A stretch of DNA of 64,000 bases from Strongylocentrotus droebachiensis (GCA_035222895.1 JAVYIG010006869.1:46521-110520); one strand, 5' to 3'. Numbered from the stretch's first letter, positions 12,635 through 24,036 are shown. Program-made: numbers and translations. The notes: generated from the sequence alone by a model not told the origin.

Positions 12635-13332
12635 GTACCCACTGTAAATCGTCTGCAGCGAGTCTGGGACGCATGCGCGCTGGGTTCCTTCAATCGCTTT
12701 AACGATTTTCACCTTGTCAGTCACCGATCTGAATGTTACCACATTTCATTCATGCAATCATTGTGAATAACCATAAAATACGCAATCTTAAACCAACACT
12801 TTAAACCGCTATTTACCATTATAATTGTTATCGCAATTCAGCGACCAAATTTGTTTGAACACTGTCAGAAAAACGTCGTAATGTCACGGTTAAACAGCGA
12901 TTGTGTCGTTAAAAAGCGAGTGCCTGTCGTAAAAACCCATATAAAACTCACCGATAAAGTCAGCTTGTATTTCATCTTCTGTGTGAAGATAGTCTTGCTT
13001 GTGAATGGCACTGTCGTTATGCTGGAGACATATTCGGGCACTTCGCTGCCCCAAATAGGATTTGATGGTTGTCCAAATATTGGTATTTTCTCAATTCTAG
13101 AGGGTACAGCTCCCTCCCCAATTCATAAGACTATGCCGTGTTACAAGGACGATTTTATTGTTGTTGCAATTATTATCGTTGCTTTAAAAATTAATTGTTC
13201 TTATTGTGTCTTTAAAGGGAGAAAAGGGAGCAGCGATTATAAATCTATGTGAGGAATCATTTTCAAAGCGTGATGATAATAATTGTGTTTCACTGTGGTG
13301 GATGTAACGGTTACCATAGTGACCCCGGGAAG
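12635..13332. other. non-coding region; unrecognised open frame
   Basis: A 133-codon open frame (12851-13252, +) lies here. It has no domain, signal or splice context that I can recognise, and its composition fits unselected AT-rich DNA. I do not call it a gene. Confidence 0.5.
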
Positions 13333-13692
13333 TTAAAGATAAAAGAAAAGGTGTGGAATGGGTCAGAAAAAGTTGATCATGTAGCATGTAAGTATTGGTG
13401 TGTACTGCAAGGTTCTGGAGTCATCAAAATCATAATAAATTTGGCCCAGTCTTGGTAAAGTAACAAGCACTGTATACAGAAAGATGTATATGGGACTACA
13501 CAAAATGGTGTCGGGGCTACTTACCTTGATTTCCTTATCTGTCTATGCTTATTACTCAACCGTATTCATGTTCTACCAAAATTGTTTGGCAAATGACATT
13601 TATTTGTAATCTTCAACTTTCATTGTAAGTTTCGTTTGATTCTGTGAGAATTTTTTAATATTTTTTTTACCAGAACTCAAGTTTATCTTTAA
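13333..13692 (+). mobile_element. TTAA-flanked MITE, copy A
   Basis: The ends are TTAA plus AGATAAA on the left and TTTATCT plus TTAA on the right, with CCAGAACTCAAGTTTATCT at the right terminus. The interior shares long blocks with the copies at 14967, 19407, 41996 and 49767, for example AGAAAGATGTATATGGGACTA and CTGCAAGGTTCTGGA. Relative to the copy at 41996, it lacks about 35 bases just inside the left end. It has no open frame for a transposase, so it is non-autonomous. Confidence 0.8.
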
Positions 13693-14266
13693 GAACATGT
13701 TAATTTTTCATTTTTTCTTTTAAAAACATATGCTGCTTATATTTCTGTGGTCTTACAATATGAATAAAGATGTAGGTGATTGGATGAAGGGTGGGGTTGT
13801 TTGTGGGGGGTAGGAAAGAAAACCAGAAGCTCGAGGATCAGTGTGTATTCCCCTTGCAACCCCTGTATCATTCATCAATGTCGAAAACTATAAAAACGTA
13901 ACTCCAAACTTTAGTCTTATTTTACACTCAAAGGAAAACAACCAAACAAATAGAATCCATTTCTGGAATGCGTAGTATAGAATGCCGACGGAACATTCCT
14001 GCGTCGTAGCTGTGGAAGTGCGTTGTAACTAAGGGAATTGATTCATAGTAAGCACATAGATGTTTTTGTTTGTTTTATGAAATGTTGTATTTCTCAAAAC
14101 AGAAGTAGGACAAATCAAACATAATGTGCCTCCTGATATCGGTATTACATACACATAAACTAATTTTCTATCCCTAAATTGGTAATGATAAAGCATGAAT
14201 AGGACTTAACAACTTAACACCTACTGAATTTATTAATTGTTCATAATTAATTAGTGGCTCAATGAT

Positions 14267-14339
14267 GGCGCTGTGGCTTAGTTGGTAAAGCGCCTGTCTA
14301 GTAAACAGGAGATCCCCGGTTCAAATCCGGGCAGTGCCT
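14267..14339 (+). tRNA. tRNA-Thr (anticodon AGT), copy 1
   Basis: A full cloverleaf of 73 bases can be drawn. The acceptor arms GGCGCTG and CAGTGCC pair with one G-T wobble, the D arm is GCTT/AAGC, the anticodon stem is CCTGT/ACAGG around the loop CTAGTAA (anticodon AGT), and the T arm is CCCGG/CCGGG with loop TTCAAAT. The discriminator base is T. A run of six T (14339-14344) forms a pol III terminator. There is no intron and CCA is not encoded, as expected for a eukaryotic nuclear tRNA. The sequence closely resembles vertebrate tRNA-Thr(AGT) as I recall it. Confidence 0.97.
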
Positions 14340-14625
14340 TTTTTAATCTTATAATAATTGTGTACACTGTATTTCTGATAAACATAATACGCGAATTATT
14401 TTATGTCTTCCAGTTTTATTGATACTTTGTAGAAGCCCCAGTAATCCTACTCTTTTATGCAATGTTAAGTCTGATTGCATCTTTCTGGGCAATATCCATT
14501 TTGAAAACATAATATGCCTCATGATATCGGTATTACATAAACATAAACTAATTTTCTAATTCTAATGTTCTGATCTCTAATTCTAAATTTATCAATTGTT
14601 CATAATTAATTAGTGGTCCAAGAGT

Positions 14626-14698
14626 GGCGCTGTGGCTTAGTTGGTAAAGCGCCTGTCTAGTAAACAGGAGATCCCCGGTTCAAATCCGGGCAGTGCCT
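14626..14698 (+). tRNA. tRNA-Thr (anticodon AGT), copy 2
   Basis: The 73 bases are identical to copy 1, 359 bases upstream, and it has the same six-T pol III terminator (14698-14703). All stems pair. Its identity to copy 1 while the flanks differ suggests selection or gene conversion keeps the gene intact. Confidence 0.97.
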
Positions 14699-14966
14699 TT
14701 TTTAATCTTATAATAATTGTGTACACTGTATTTCTGATAAACATAATACGCGAATTATTTTATGTCTTCCAGTTTTATTGATACTTTGTAGAAGCCCAAG
14801 TAACCTACTATTTTATGCAATGGTAAGTCTGATTGCATCTTTCTGGGCAATATCCATTTTGAAAACATAATATGCTTCATGATATCGGTATTACATAAAC
14901 ATAAACTAATTTTCTAATTCTAATGTTCTGATCTCTAATTCTAAATTTATCAATTGTTCATAATTA

Positions 14967-15361
14967 TTAAAGAGAAGGTTGAGTTCTGGGAAGAGGTGAA
15001 AAATATTTTGTGAGCATTACTCATTCTTATTATGCAAGTGTGGAAGAACATCAGATAAGACATGTTCCCTGAAAAGCATGGCTCTTCAAATGCCTTCATA
15101 TTCTAAATATGCATGTAACATCGTAAAAATCGGGGGGCCGGCTTTTTACGCCACGTGTTCGTGTAGTCCCATATACATCTTTCTGTGTACAGTGTTTGTA
15201 ACTTTACCAAGACTTGGCCAAATTTCTTATCATTTTGATGATTCCAGAACCTTGCAATACACACAAATTCTTATATGCTAGATGATCAACCTTTTCTGGT
15301 CGGTTCCACACCGTTTCTTTCACAATGCAATCGCATGAGCAGAACTCAACTTCATCTTTAA
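14967..15361 (-). mobile_element. TTAA-flanked MITE, copy B, inside tRNA array
   Basis: TTAA lies at both edges (14967-14970 and 15358-15361). The left terminus AGAGAAGGTTGAGTTCTGG pairs with the right terminus CAGAACTCAACTTCATCT. It is in reverse orientation to copy A: the block TAGTCCCATATACATCTTTC is at about 15164. The neighbouring array units show the matching empty site, TCATAATTAATTAGTGG, near 14250 and 14610. It ends 13 bases before the third tRNA gene. Confidence 0.88.
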
Positions 15362-15374
15362 GTGGACCAAGGGT

Positions 15375-15447
15375 GGCGATGTGGCTTAGTTGGTAAAGCG
15401 CCTGACTAGTAAACAGGAGATCCCCGGTTCAAATCCGGGCAGTGCCT
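15375..15447 (+). tRNA. tRNA-Thr (AGT) copy 3, probably decaying
   Basis: It aligns to copies 1 and 2 over all 73 bases and keeps the anticodon AGT, the T arm and a six-T terminator (15447-15452). Two changes fall in stems and are not compensated. The acceptor reads GGCGATG against CAGTGCC, giving an A-G mismatch at position 5, and the anticodon stem reads CCTGA against ACAGG, giving an A-A mismatch next to the loop. It may be a low-efficiency tRNA or a pseudogene. It sits immediately downstream of the MITE insertion. Confidence 0.75.
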
Positions 15448-15579
15448 TTTTTATCTTATAATTTTGTATACTGGATTTCTTATAAGTATAAGACATAAGA
15501 CTTTATAAAAGCCCCAGTAACCCTACTATTTTATGCAGTGGTAAGTCTGGTTGCATCTTTCTGGGCAATATCCATTTTG

Positions 15580-17965
15580 TATCCATTAGATGTTGCTATC
15601 CCAAGCATTCAATCTTCCATGGCACCCGATATATTAACAAAATTGGAGTATACATCATGACTTCGTGTTTTTTTTTAAAAGTCTTATTTAAATAGGCATT
15701 TCTCAGGACTGAGCTCATGTGCATTTACCAATTTTATCTTAGATATTTCTTTCTAATGAAAGCAATAATCAACCTTCGTGATCTTTTATTCCTTTCATCC
15801 GTAATATTTTCATTCTGACTTTGTGCTCCTCTTGACTTCATAGATCCGTGTGAAAATCTCCGTCAAGCTCTATTCATAGCGTCCCCTTGTAAAGCAGGCT
15901 TCCGTTCGGCTGTTATCCCAAGATGGATGAACTAATAATGGCCTTCACATATCCTTGTTTATGTGTAAAGAATGGAAGTAACGACAATGTTTATGTTCAC
16001 CCTGAGGGAGGCTGTTTTGAATGACAGACCAGACAAAGCTACACTGTGCGTCCGCGTTCGCGCGTAATAAATAGCGCATTCATAATCAACGGATCGAGTA
16101 ATATCGCAAGCGACGCGCACACTGGGAGAGCATAGAGGGGTTTTAAGCTCGCAGAGTCAACAAATTGTAAGCTGGGATTCTTTCCCGCCTTTTTGTGGAA
16201 GTTTCAATTTGGGAGCTGAATGACGGCGGTAGGCTGCCAATAATGGAGAAAGATGTTTAGTTTGGCAGACCGTGTGACCGGGGGAGGGTCCATGTACTAT
16301 GTTGGTCTTTTCATCCGAGCAATAGATTTATCATGCTCAAATAGATAGCCTAGAAATCACATGGACCGACGTGGCTCTAGACTGTCAATCAAGATATGAA
16401 AATCGATCTATTTATGATTATAGTAAGAATGAATCATAACGCTTTGAGAGTACATATACACGGATCGATGGGAGAAAATGAGAACGTTAAGGGGCTTTAA
16501 CAAAATATATTTCCTGCTTTTAATTTGTTTTTTTCTTGCGGCCAAACTCTCCCCCTCTCGATATAGTCAACTCTCTAGCTGTACTATGTGACATTCAAAG
16601 AAGTAGCTCAGAAATTGTGAAATTAATTTTTAGCCGCCAGATGATTCAATCAAGTCTTTTTGTTCGTCCCATTTCTTTCACTGATCTCATTGTATTTGTT
16701 TCTTGTTTTGTTCGTTTTTTAATGTTGTTATTTTGTTGTTGTTATTGTTGTTGGGGCAAAGGAATATTGTTCAAATTGAAGCTGAGGGTGCCCAAATCTG
16801 TGGGTACTTGCAAAGAGTTTAGAGAGATGGAGAGAGATGGGGAATGGGGAGATAATCATTATACGATAGATATTGTAGAATTTACTCCATGGAGGGTACA
16901 TTTCTTGATCTCTGGTTGAAGTGAGTGACGTACATTACTCACTCCATCCCTTCTCCGAAAAGGGAAGCAGTATGGAGGAATGACAGAGGAGTGAGGATGC
17001 AGTTGTAGTGGTTGAACCTACACTTTGAACAATCTCTTCACAATAATACATGATTTAAGTCAAATGTCGAACTAATACATATCGTCACAGAGGCTCTGCC
17101 TCGCTCACTTTATGGATTTAACAATTAATAGGCCTTCAACTGGTGAACACAAAGAAGTGTGAATTTTCTGATTTGACCGGATATGATTAAGGTGTTTAAA
17201 TAAGTTTGCTCGAGTAGAGAATCGTCACTGAAGCTGACACTGAAAGAAAGATCAACAATTTTTATTTGGGTTAATATGAAATGTCAACAGTAAAAGAAAT
17301 AATGGTTATCTACATTATGATACCAAGAACAGAGATGACTCATTACCTCTGCGTTCGATCCTGTCGAGTCTATGTAGCCATGCTGAGAGCTGTAGGTGTT
17401 ATGGGACGCCCCTGGATGCTGATTGATAGGCTCTTTCGGGATAATCACACTAATTATCATTTGATTGATGTCCATCAACCATCAGCATCACATACCAAAA
17501 ATACATTATTATTGATGATAAATGCAGAGATATCTTAGCATGTCTATGATATAGGTATACACCACGGTGTAGCCACATGTGTGGATAAGGGGGGGGGGGC
17601 GCAAACGCAGCCCACATTCCATTTTTTGTTTGAAAAGTGAAGACAAAAGAGGAAATGCTAATCTAAATCTTAAGCTCTGTAATGCATCGAAAAGACCAGT
17701 TGCCATAATCAAAATATATTCTTTGCTCGCTCGCTGTGTTCCCTCTCATATTCGTATTATGTGTTACGGTTTACTTGTATGTTCATATAAGTATCACTTA
17801 TTTTCAGCATGTCTTCATTGTCATTTCAATCAGATGTCCATTATTATCCAACTCCGATTATGCTGGAAGGGACTACTGTAAACGATTGCTTCAGTTTTAT
17901 TTCGAACTTGGGAATTTCATAAACCCTGCGGAGCCCCGAGCCCCGCACTTATATAAACTTGTAAG
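15580..17965. other. non-coding region with a possible control module
   Basis: No gene is recognisable. The segment at about 15880-16270 has low repeat content and relatively high CpG, with TAAT and CAAAG words, and could be a cis-regulatory module. Later there is a G-run at 17589-17599. Short open frames near 16536 and 17281 show no recognisable protein. Confidence 0.45.
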
Positions 17966-18243
17966 CTTAGCCGAGTTGGAACCTCGAGTTGTGGCGAGCT
18001 TATGGCAAGACGTTTTATTATTAATTGATATCAATAAATCAATTCTTGTTATCAAGAAATTATTTTATGTTGTAAAGCAATGGTAATTCATGATATCAAG
18101 AATTCAATTTCGTGATATCAGGAATTCGATTTCGTGATATCAAGAATTGAATTCTTGATATCAAGAAATATGTATTATTGATAAAACTGCTTGCCATAAG
18201 ATCGTGCCAGCTCGCCACAACTCGAGGCTCCAACTCGGCTAAG
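17966..18243. mobile_element. foldback element (long inverted repeat)
   Basis: The left arm begins CTTAGCCGAGTTGGAACC and the right arm, in reverse, begins CTTAGCCGAGTTGGAGCC. Similarity continues through CTCGAGTTGTGGCGAGCT and TTATGGCAAG. The middle (about 18088-18170) holds roughly four copies of a GATATCA-GAATT unit of about 22 bases, including a perfect palindrome centred on 18149. The words GAGCCCCGCACTT (near 17938) and GAGCCCCGCTT (18247-18257) lie outside the arms and may be a degenerate duplication. Confidence 0.8.
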
Positions 18244-19406
18244 TGGGAGCCCCGCTTAAAGGTAGACTGTAAAGACAAATTTAATTTTTAGGGCAAAGTA
18301 GGTCAGTAGCAAAGACCAATGTCCTCCTACTCTCCCGGACCTCCACCGAACTTCGAAACGGGAACTTTCACCATGGCAATCATCGTATAAATCATCGTAC
18401 TCTGCTCGTTAGAGGCTTGCAATTGTTTCCATGGATGCACGTCGTTTACCAGTACGTCATCAATCGCATACGGGTTATTTCTCGCCTGGAATGTTATCAG
18501 CTAGATCTTGAGTGGGTCCCATAGCAGATTATAAATTCAAAGAAGAACAAAGACTGCATCGCTTTCATCAGATTAAAAGAGGATTAATCTTCATAAAATA
18601 TAATCAAAGATGAAGATTTGTTGAAATATATTGGTAATGCGATACTTACCACACACAAGATTGTGATTTATCATTTTGGTTTTAAAAGAGGTATTCGTCA
18701 TCAATTCCTTCCTTTGTGAAACGCTAGTGAACCTTCAAATTGATTCGCCCCATAAAAAAAAAATATATATATAATATGCAGTACCCCTCCCCCACATTTG
18801 ATTACATTGGTATATTAAGTCATTAATTTTTTTTTTTTTACATATCCCTGATTCTTCCTATCCTCATGCATGTCATAAGCATAATAATTTTTATTTTCCC
18901 CTTTTTTTCAATCGCTTGCGTTTAACTTTATACTATTTTACCGCATGCAAGGCAAGTTGAATATCTTGCGCCCCCTCCTTGAGTCAAAGTGTTATCGAAC
19001 CCTTTCGTGTCTTCCTTTCCCATCCAGCATCACTCAACTAAGCTTGTCTACTGCCCGTTCGTTATTCCTTTTTCTCATTCCATTTGATAAATCATATCAT
19101 TCACTGCATGCTCCGCTACCTCCCTGCCTGCTTAATCAAATTTGTTTTTTAAATGTGGTGTTGAAAAATTGGCGAAGAGATACAATCTCGAATCATTCGT
19201 TAACTCTGTAAGCCCTCTCCGTGACTTGAGAATAGTTGAGATTCTGAAAAATGTCAACGCGAATTTAGATCATTTTTAAAGGTAGTGAAAACAAATAACA
19301 ATTTTACTAACGAAAAAGTCACAATCGATGTTCAAGTCAACAAATTAAAGAGAATTACCCGGAACATGAAATGATTGCTGAACAAACGAGTTTGGCTGGT
19401 GCATTT
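18244..19406. other. non-coding region, no gene seen
   Basis: No gene is recognisable. A lone TTAAAGGTA terminus-like word at about 18256 resembles the local MITE ends, but no partner end was found. The short open frame at 18945-19211 lacks recognisable content. Confidence 0.5.
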
Positions 19407-19781
19407 TTAAAGGTAAAGACCAGTAATGGTCATGCGATTGCATTGTGAAAGAAACGTTGTGGAATCGATCAGAAAAGGTTGATCATCTAGCATCTAGCAT
19501 CTGCAAGGTTCTGGAATCATCAAAATGATAAGAAATTTGGCCCATTCTTCGTAAAGTTACAAGCACTATACACAGAAAGATGTATATGGGACTACCCTAT
19601 CTCTCTCACCAGACCATGAGAGAAATAAATTTACCAAATATATGAATTAGTAGGCGGTTTCCCGGCAAATTTTTTATCATCATGTATTAGTCAAAACATA
19701 TTCTTTCACATGATTGGTAATGAGAGCTTCCACTTCATTTTTTGAAATTGGGGCGTTGCCAATACTGGTCTTTACCTTTAA
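19407..19781 (+). mobile_element. TTAA-flanked MITE, copy C (intact)
   Basis: TTAA lies at both edges and the 15-base terminal inverted repeats AGGTAAAGACCAGTA are perfect. Length is 375 bp including both TTAA. It is nearly identical, in inverse orientation, to the copy at 49767-50141, with only a few differences visible by eye. The TTAA target resembles that of piggyBac-type elements, but the ends do not begin CCC as is usual there, so the family is left open. No transposase is encoded. Confidence 0.92.
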
Positions 19782-21737
19782 AGGATGCACAACAAGATGT
19801 CGATGGTGTGCAAGTCAAACAAACAGATTCGCTACAGATTATAAACGCTTCCTTCAGAATTATTTTAATCCATTTCTGACAAAATGAAGCTCCATTTAAG
19901 GAAACCAGAATTCATTTAAATGATGTAGCTTTGATAGAAAATATCCTTACTTGTATTGAGTTTGTTCATGTCGTATTCAACGATGGATTATGTCTCTAAG
20001 GTTATACCTTTCATCGTATTCGTTCTTTCAATCACCCTAATGATCACTACCACTTTGAATCGCTAATCAACTCACAAGATTCTTTCCGTAGCTTCTTTCC
20101 ATCGCTTTAAATCGCTGAAGACCAACTGACAAGCTCCTTTCGATTTCTTCGACACAGTCTAGTTCGTTTCCTCTATTTCTCTGATCACTGACATCTATAG
20201 CAACGCAATGACCAACTCATCATAATAGACTTATATCTGTCTCGTCGTCATCGCCAAATCCGTCTCAATCCCTAGTAATGACCGGCTAAGAGGTCAAAGG
20301 TCACGTTCGCTGTCAGGTCAGTTGACCTCGGAGTCATCTTCATCATCTTCTTGCCTCTTCATGTTATTTCTAGAGAAATGGTTCTCATTGAAAGATCGAC
20401 GGTCATTACTGTTTTCCTCTTTCCTTTGTCCGAATTCCAAAGTGACCAAAGAGGTTACCCCCCCCCCCCCTTCTCTCCCCTCCTCTATTTCTATATCCTC
20501 TGTCTGTTCCTTTTCTTTTTCCTTTCCTTTCTTTCACAATTATTCCTCTTATTTGTGTTCATATTGTCGTAGGAGGCCATTCCTTGCGTTTATCCTTGAT
20601 AATCTTCTTGACCATTCATTTGGCATGTAAACGCCCTCTTTTGGAAGATGGACGAACATAGCTTGTCGAGGGGAGGGAGGGGGGGGGGGGGGTTAGGGGT
20701 GAGGGGAATTAATTTGTATTTTTATGCATATAAATTGCGTCTCTGTTGATATCTTATGAATAATTAGTGTTGGTCATGTTGATGATCAGTATTTGTTATG
20801 GTTCAACCTTTCCCTCAATGCTACCCGCTTATTGTTATGTACATTAACGAATTTGGTTGAATGCATTGGGTAGTTAGGCTCCACTGCACTCTACATAGCT
20901 CAAACAGGTGATGCCTATAGGTAGTGGGTGGGTTGCCTTACCTAGCAGTTTAGTGTCACTATCTGCACAAAAGTCATACAGGGCAGGACCTATGGGTTGG
21001 AGGTGAATGAAAGTTGAAGTTCGAGTAGTTCAAAAACATGGCATTATGCGCTGCAAGTCTAAGTTCCATGGAGTATCAAGATTACCAGGACCGACATTGA
21101 GGCCTGTCCCTGCATTAATTAGTCAAGCTGTAAGTTGAATCCATATATTATGTAATCCTTTTCCTAATGATAAATTACACGTATTTATTTGTCATTGAGA
21201 GAGTCAAGTTCACACGTGAACCTTTGAACTAGAGATACAGAATGAAGACTATCTCTATAATTAATGTCACTCTTTATACACTATTTTGTCCATTTATGAA
21301 TGATAAAGAAATGTACATGTTTGCAGGATATGAACTCAGTAATTCAGGCTCTTTCGAATTTTGGAAGGATATTTGTATGCAATGTAATTCATTTTGACAG
21401 AAGCCTCCTTTTCTGTTATGTATTTTTAAGTGTATTGACTGATGATTATAGTTCCCGTCATAAGCTACAATGTATAAGTAGATAATTTGGTATAATTCCA
21501 TTTCCATATACTATTTAGCGTGGGTTAACGTTTAATTTTAGATGGTGTTCCGGCTAGGACTTACATAAAAAGTCCTCTGTAAAAGTTTCATGCCACAATG
21601 GGTGGATCCCTACCAGTAACTACAAAGGAGAGTTGAAGGTGCTACCAGATAGAGCAACACCTTCGTTATAGTGGTCATTGCAGTCAAGCGGTGAGGGTGT
21701 CGGTTGGTGGTAATGTAGTCAGTAGTAGTATGATATG
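19782..21737. other. non-coding region, no gene seen
   Basis: No gene is recognisable. It contains a dense nuclear-receptor half-site cluster at 20291-20328, a C-run at 20459-20470, and a G-run at about 20680-20692. Confidence 0.55.
20291..20328 (+). promoter_or_regulatory. candidate DR1 plus inverted-repeat receptor sites
   Basis: Four perfect AGGTCA half-sites occur in 38 bases. AGGTCA-A-AGGTCA (20291-20303) is a perfect DR1, the site type bound by RXR, HNF4 and COUP-TF family receptors. AGGTCA-GT-TGACCT (20315-20328) is an inverted repeat with a two-base spacer. No adjacent gene or transcription start is seen. Confidence 0.45.
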
Positions 21738-22184
21738 CAGCCTTTTCACACACGGCTAAAATTCTATAAACATGACTAGTATAAACGTGTTTCGAACGTG
21801 TTTAAACTAATCACGAGCCTTTCACACACAGAAATTTCGTTGCGATCGTTAATCGTTTCGTGATTAACTACTGCTCGTAAAATGCGCAGTAGTGCCATTG
21901 CGCATTGAAGGTCAGGTCATATCAAACAGAGCGGTCGCTCCATCCATTTTAAACACGTTTAAACACGAATTTCCTTTCACACACAAAATGTCAAGCTCTC
22001 TAGATACGAACTTCGTATCTGCAGCCTGCTTTTAGGGGCGTATGGATCGCGACTTCGTATCTATCCCAACATCGTATAAACGATGTTCACACTGGGAAAT
22101 TTTGTCTATAAACATGATTAATTTTTTACGATGATTCTAATCATCTCTAGATACGATGAATTTTAGCTGTGTGTGAAAAGGCTG
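21738..22184. mobile_element. MITE with CAGCCTTTTCACAC ends
   Basis: The left end CAGCCTTTTCACACACGGC and the right end, in reverse CAGCCTTTTCACACACAGC, form an inverted repeat that extends through TAAAATTC with one mismatch. The 447-bp interior contains further copies of CCTTTCACACAC (about 21827 and 21974) and AAACACGTTTAAACACG words. It has no open frame of note. No clean target duplication is visible, so the superfamily is unassigned. Confidence 0.82.
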
Positions 22185-22337
22185 TAGAATGATAACTTGA
22201 TGATCAAGATAGCAATGACATCAGTGATGGTGGTGGTTGTTTGGGAGGAGAGAAAACGGACAGATGGACAGGAGGTGTGTTTACACTTACTGGACAAGCG
22301 ATCTATCAAACGGGATTTAATATGTCCGACTACACAC

Positions 22338-22741
22338 TAGGCCTGTCCTCATCAGATCGAGATTGCCAAATAGCCCGCTATTTCTGATTTGGGAAATAAT
22401 CCCGAAGTAACAAATCGCGTCTTGACTATCTCGAGATTCGACCTCGAAACTTGAAACTCGACCTTGAGAAATTAGCTCGAGATATTTTGCTCAGCGTTAG
22501 CGCGTATTGCGAATCTTCGGTCTAGTAACAACGCACGGGACAAATAGCTGGATATTTTGCCAAAATATAGTGGGATATTTCGCAAACTATCCCAAGATAT
22601 CTTGGGATGACAATCCTGACCAAATATCCTTCTAATTGCTACTTCGGTCTGATGAAGACGCAAATTAGCTGGATAGTTTGCGATCGGGATAGTTCAAATA
22701 GCTGGATATTTGGTAATCTCGAGATAGTGAAAACAGGCCTA
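22338..22741. mobile_element. MITE with TAGGCCTGT ends
   Basis: The left end TAGGCCTGTCCTCA and the right end, in reverse TAGGCCTGTTTTCA, continue as an imperfect inverted repeat through TCGAGATT-CCAAATA. The edges would fit a TA target site. The interior has many AGCTGGATATTT/AAATATCC words and a perfect 20-bp palindrome at 22589-22608 (arms ATCCCAAGAT). It is 404 bp with no coding capacity and lies only 153 bp from the previous MITE. Confidence 0.78.
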
Positions 22742-23990
22742 CTGGGGATATCGAGAATGAGGAGGAAGATGATGAGAGGGTGTTGCTTTCATACTGGTAG
22801 AATAAGATAGTGTCCTTTTCTCATGATCACGTGATAATCCAGATTAAGGCATCCGACACCCTTTGGTATAAAGGACTGGTCGTGCGGGTGTCTTTCGTCA
22901 TTCACTCATGTAGATGACTCTGAGAGTAGGTGCACATGATCTATTTGAGGTTTTTAGTGATTGCGTTCCTTCTCTAATTGTAATTACCAATAGTAATACC
23001 TATTCATTGCGTTTAACTTAACTTAATAAGAAAGGTACCTCGCCCATTAATTGGTATAGCCACAATTGTGTGTGTGTTTTTGTTATAGTAAAACTAATAT
23101 AGACATGGGTTACAGTATTATTTCTCTATCATAATTGTACCACAATCAGTGACGATAAACAAAAATGCTCATAAGAATATATAAAGTGCGGCCTAAGCCA
23201 AGCTGGTCTATGCAGTTGTTACAATAATTATCGAAGGCACATGAGAAAGATAAAAACTAACAAAACCATAAAGATGTTTTAAAATAATAAAATGCGATCA
23301 TTCTGTTTCAGAATGTTTGACATTCAAAATACAATATTTACTACACAACTACAGAAGAAGACTTTGAAATATTGAGAAGCAATATAGTTACTTTAAGAGT
23401 GTAGGCTATATGAATCTTACTCAAAATTGAATGAGATGAAAACTGTTCGACCATGCTTCGCCTTATCCTCGACACCTCCCTAAGGATTTCATTCATCATT
23501 GGATTGAAGATAGATTATGAGAATCCGGTTCATCAATTCTCTATAAGCTGGCGCATGAATGTTTAATAGAGCTTCAAAAATCAATCATCTCAATAATTAT
23601 AGACTTTAGAATCTTGGCTTCCGGAGCCAGTTTTAATTATTGAAAATGTTTTCATGCTTTATTCAATGTCACACAGTAAACGCTATCGACCTTTCAGGGT
23701 TTTTTCACTGTGCAAAATGTGTAAGTTTCTACTTCAGGGAAATTGTTATTTGTTTTCAAAAGAAAAGGTAGACTTATATTGAAAGTGATATTTCCAATGT
23801 CTTCTCAGATTTTGTGAAAATTACATTATTCATGGTGCATTAAAATTGTTGTCCACGGCAATGTTTCAATCGCTGTGTATGTGTTTTTGTTCGTTTGTTT
23901 GTAGCTACCTTCCCATACTTTGGACTTGTTTTTCTATCGATGAATATTGCTGGTTCATACAAGAAAAGAGAGGGATAGAGGGGGTGGAGA

Positions 23991-23994
<4 letters not shown>

Positions 23995-24036
<42 letters not shown>

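Larger units (their letters stand above)
14118..15579 (+). repeat. tandem array of three tRNA-Thr units
   Basis: Three diverged direct repeats start near 14118, 14516 and 14864. Each starts with AACATAAT followed by TGATATCGGTATTAC, carries one tRNA-Thr gene, and ends with GGGCAATATCCATTTTG. tRNA starts are 359 bases apart for units 1-2 and 749 for units 2-3. Removing the 391-bp MITE insertion (element plus one TTAA) from unit 3 gives 358, so the units were equal before the insertion. Confidence 0.9.

Noticed and set aside
12851-13252. 133-codon open frame on +
   Set aside because: No recognisable family, signal or splice context; length is within reach of chance for a 64-kb AT-rich window.
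18256-18290. TTAAAGGTA end suggesting another MITE
   Set aside because: No facing partner end was found downstream, so no element can be bounded.
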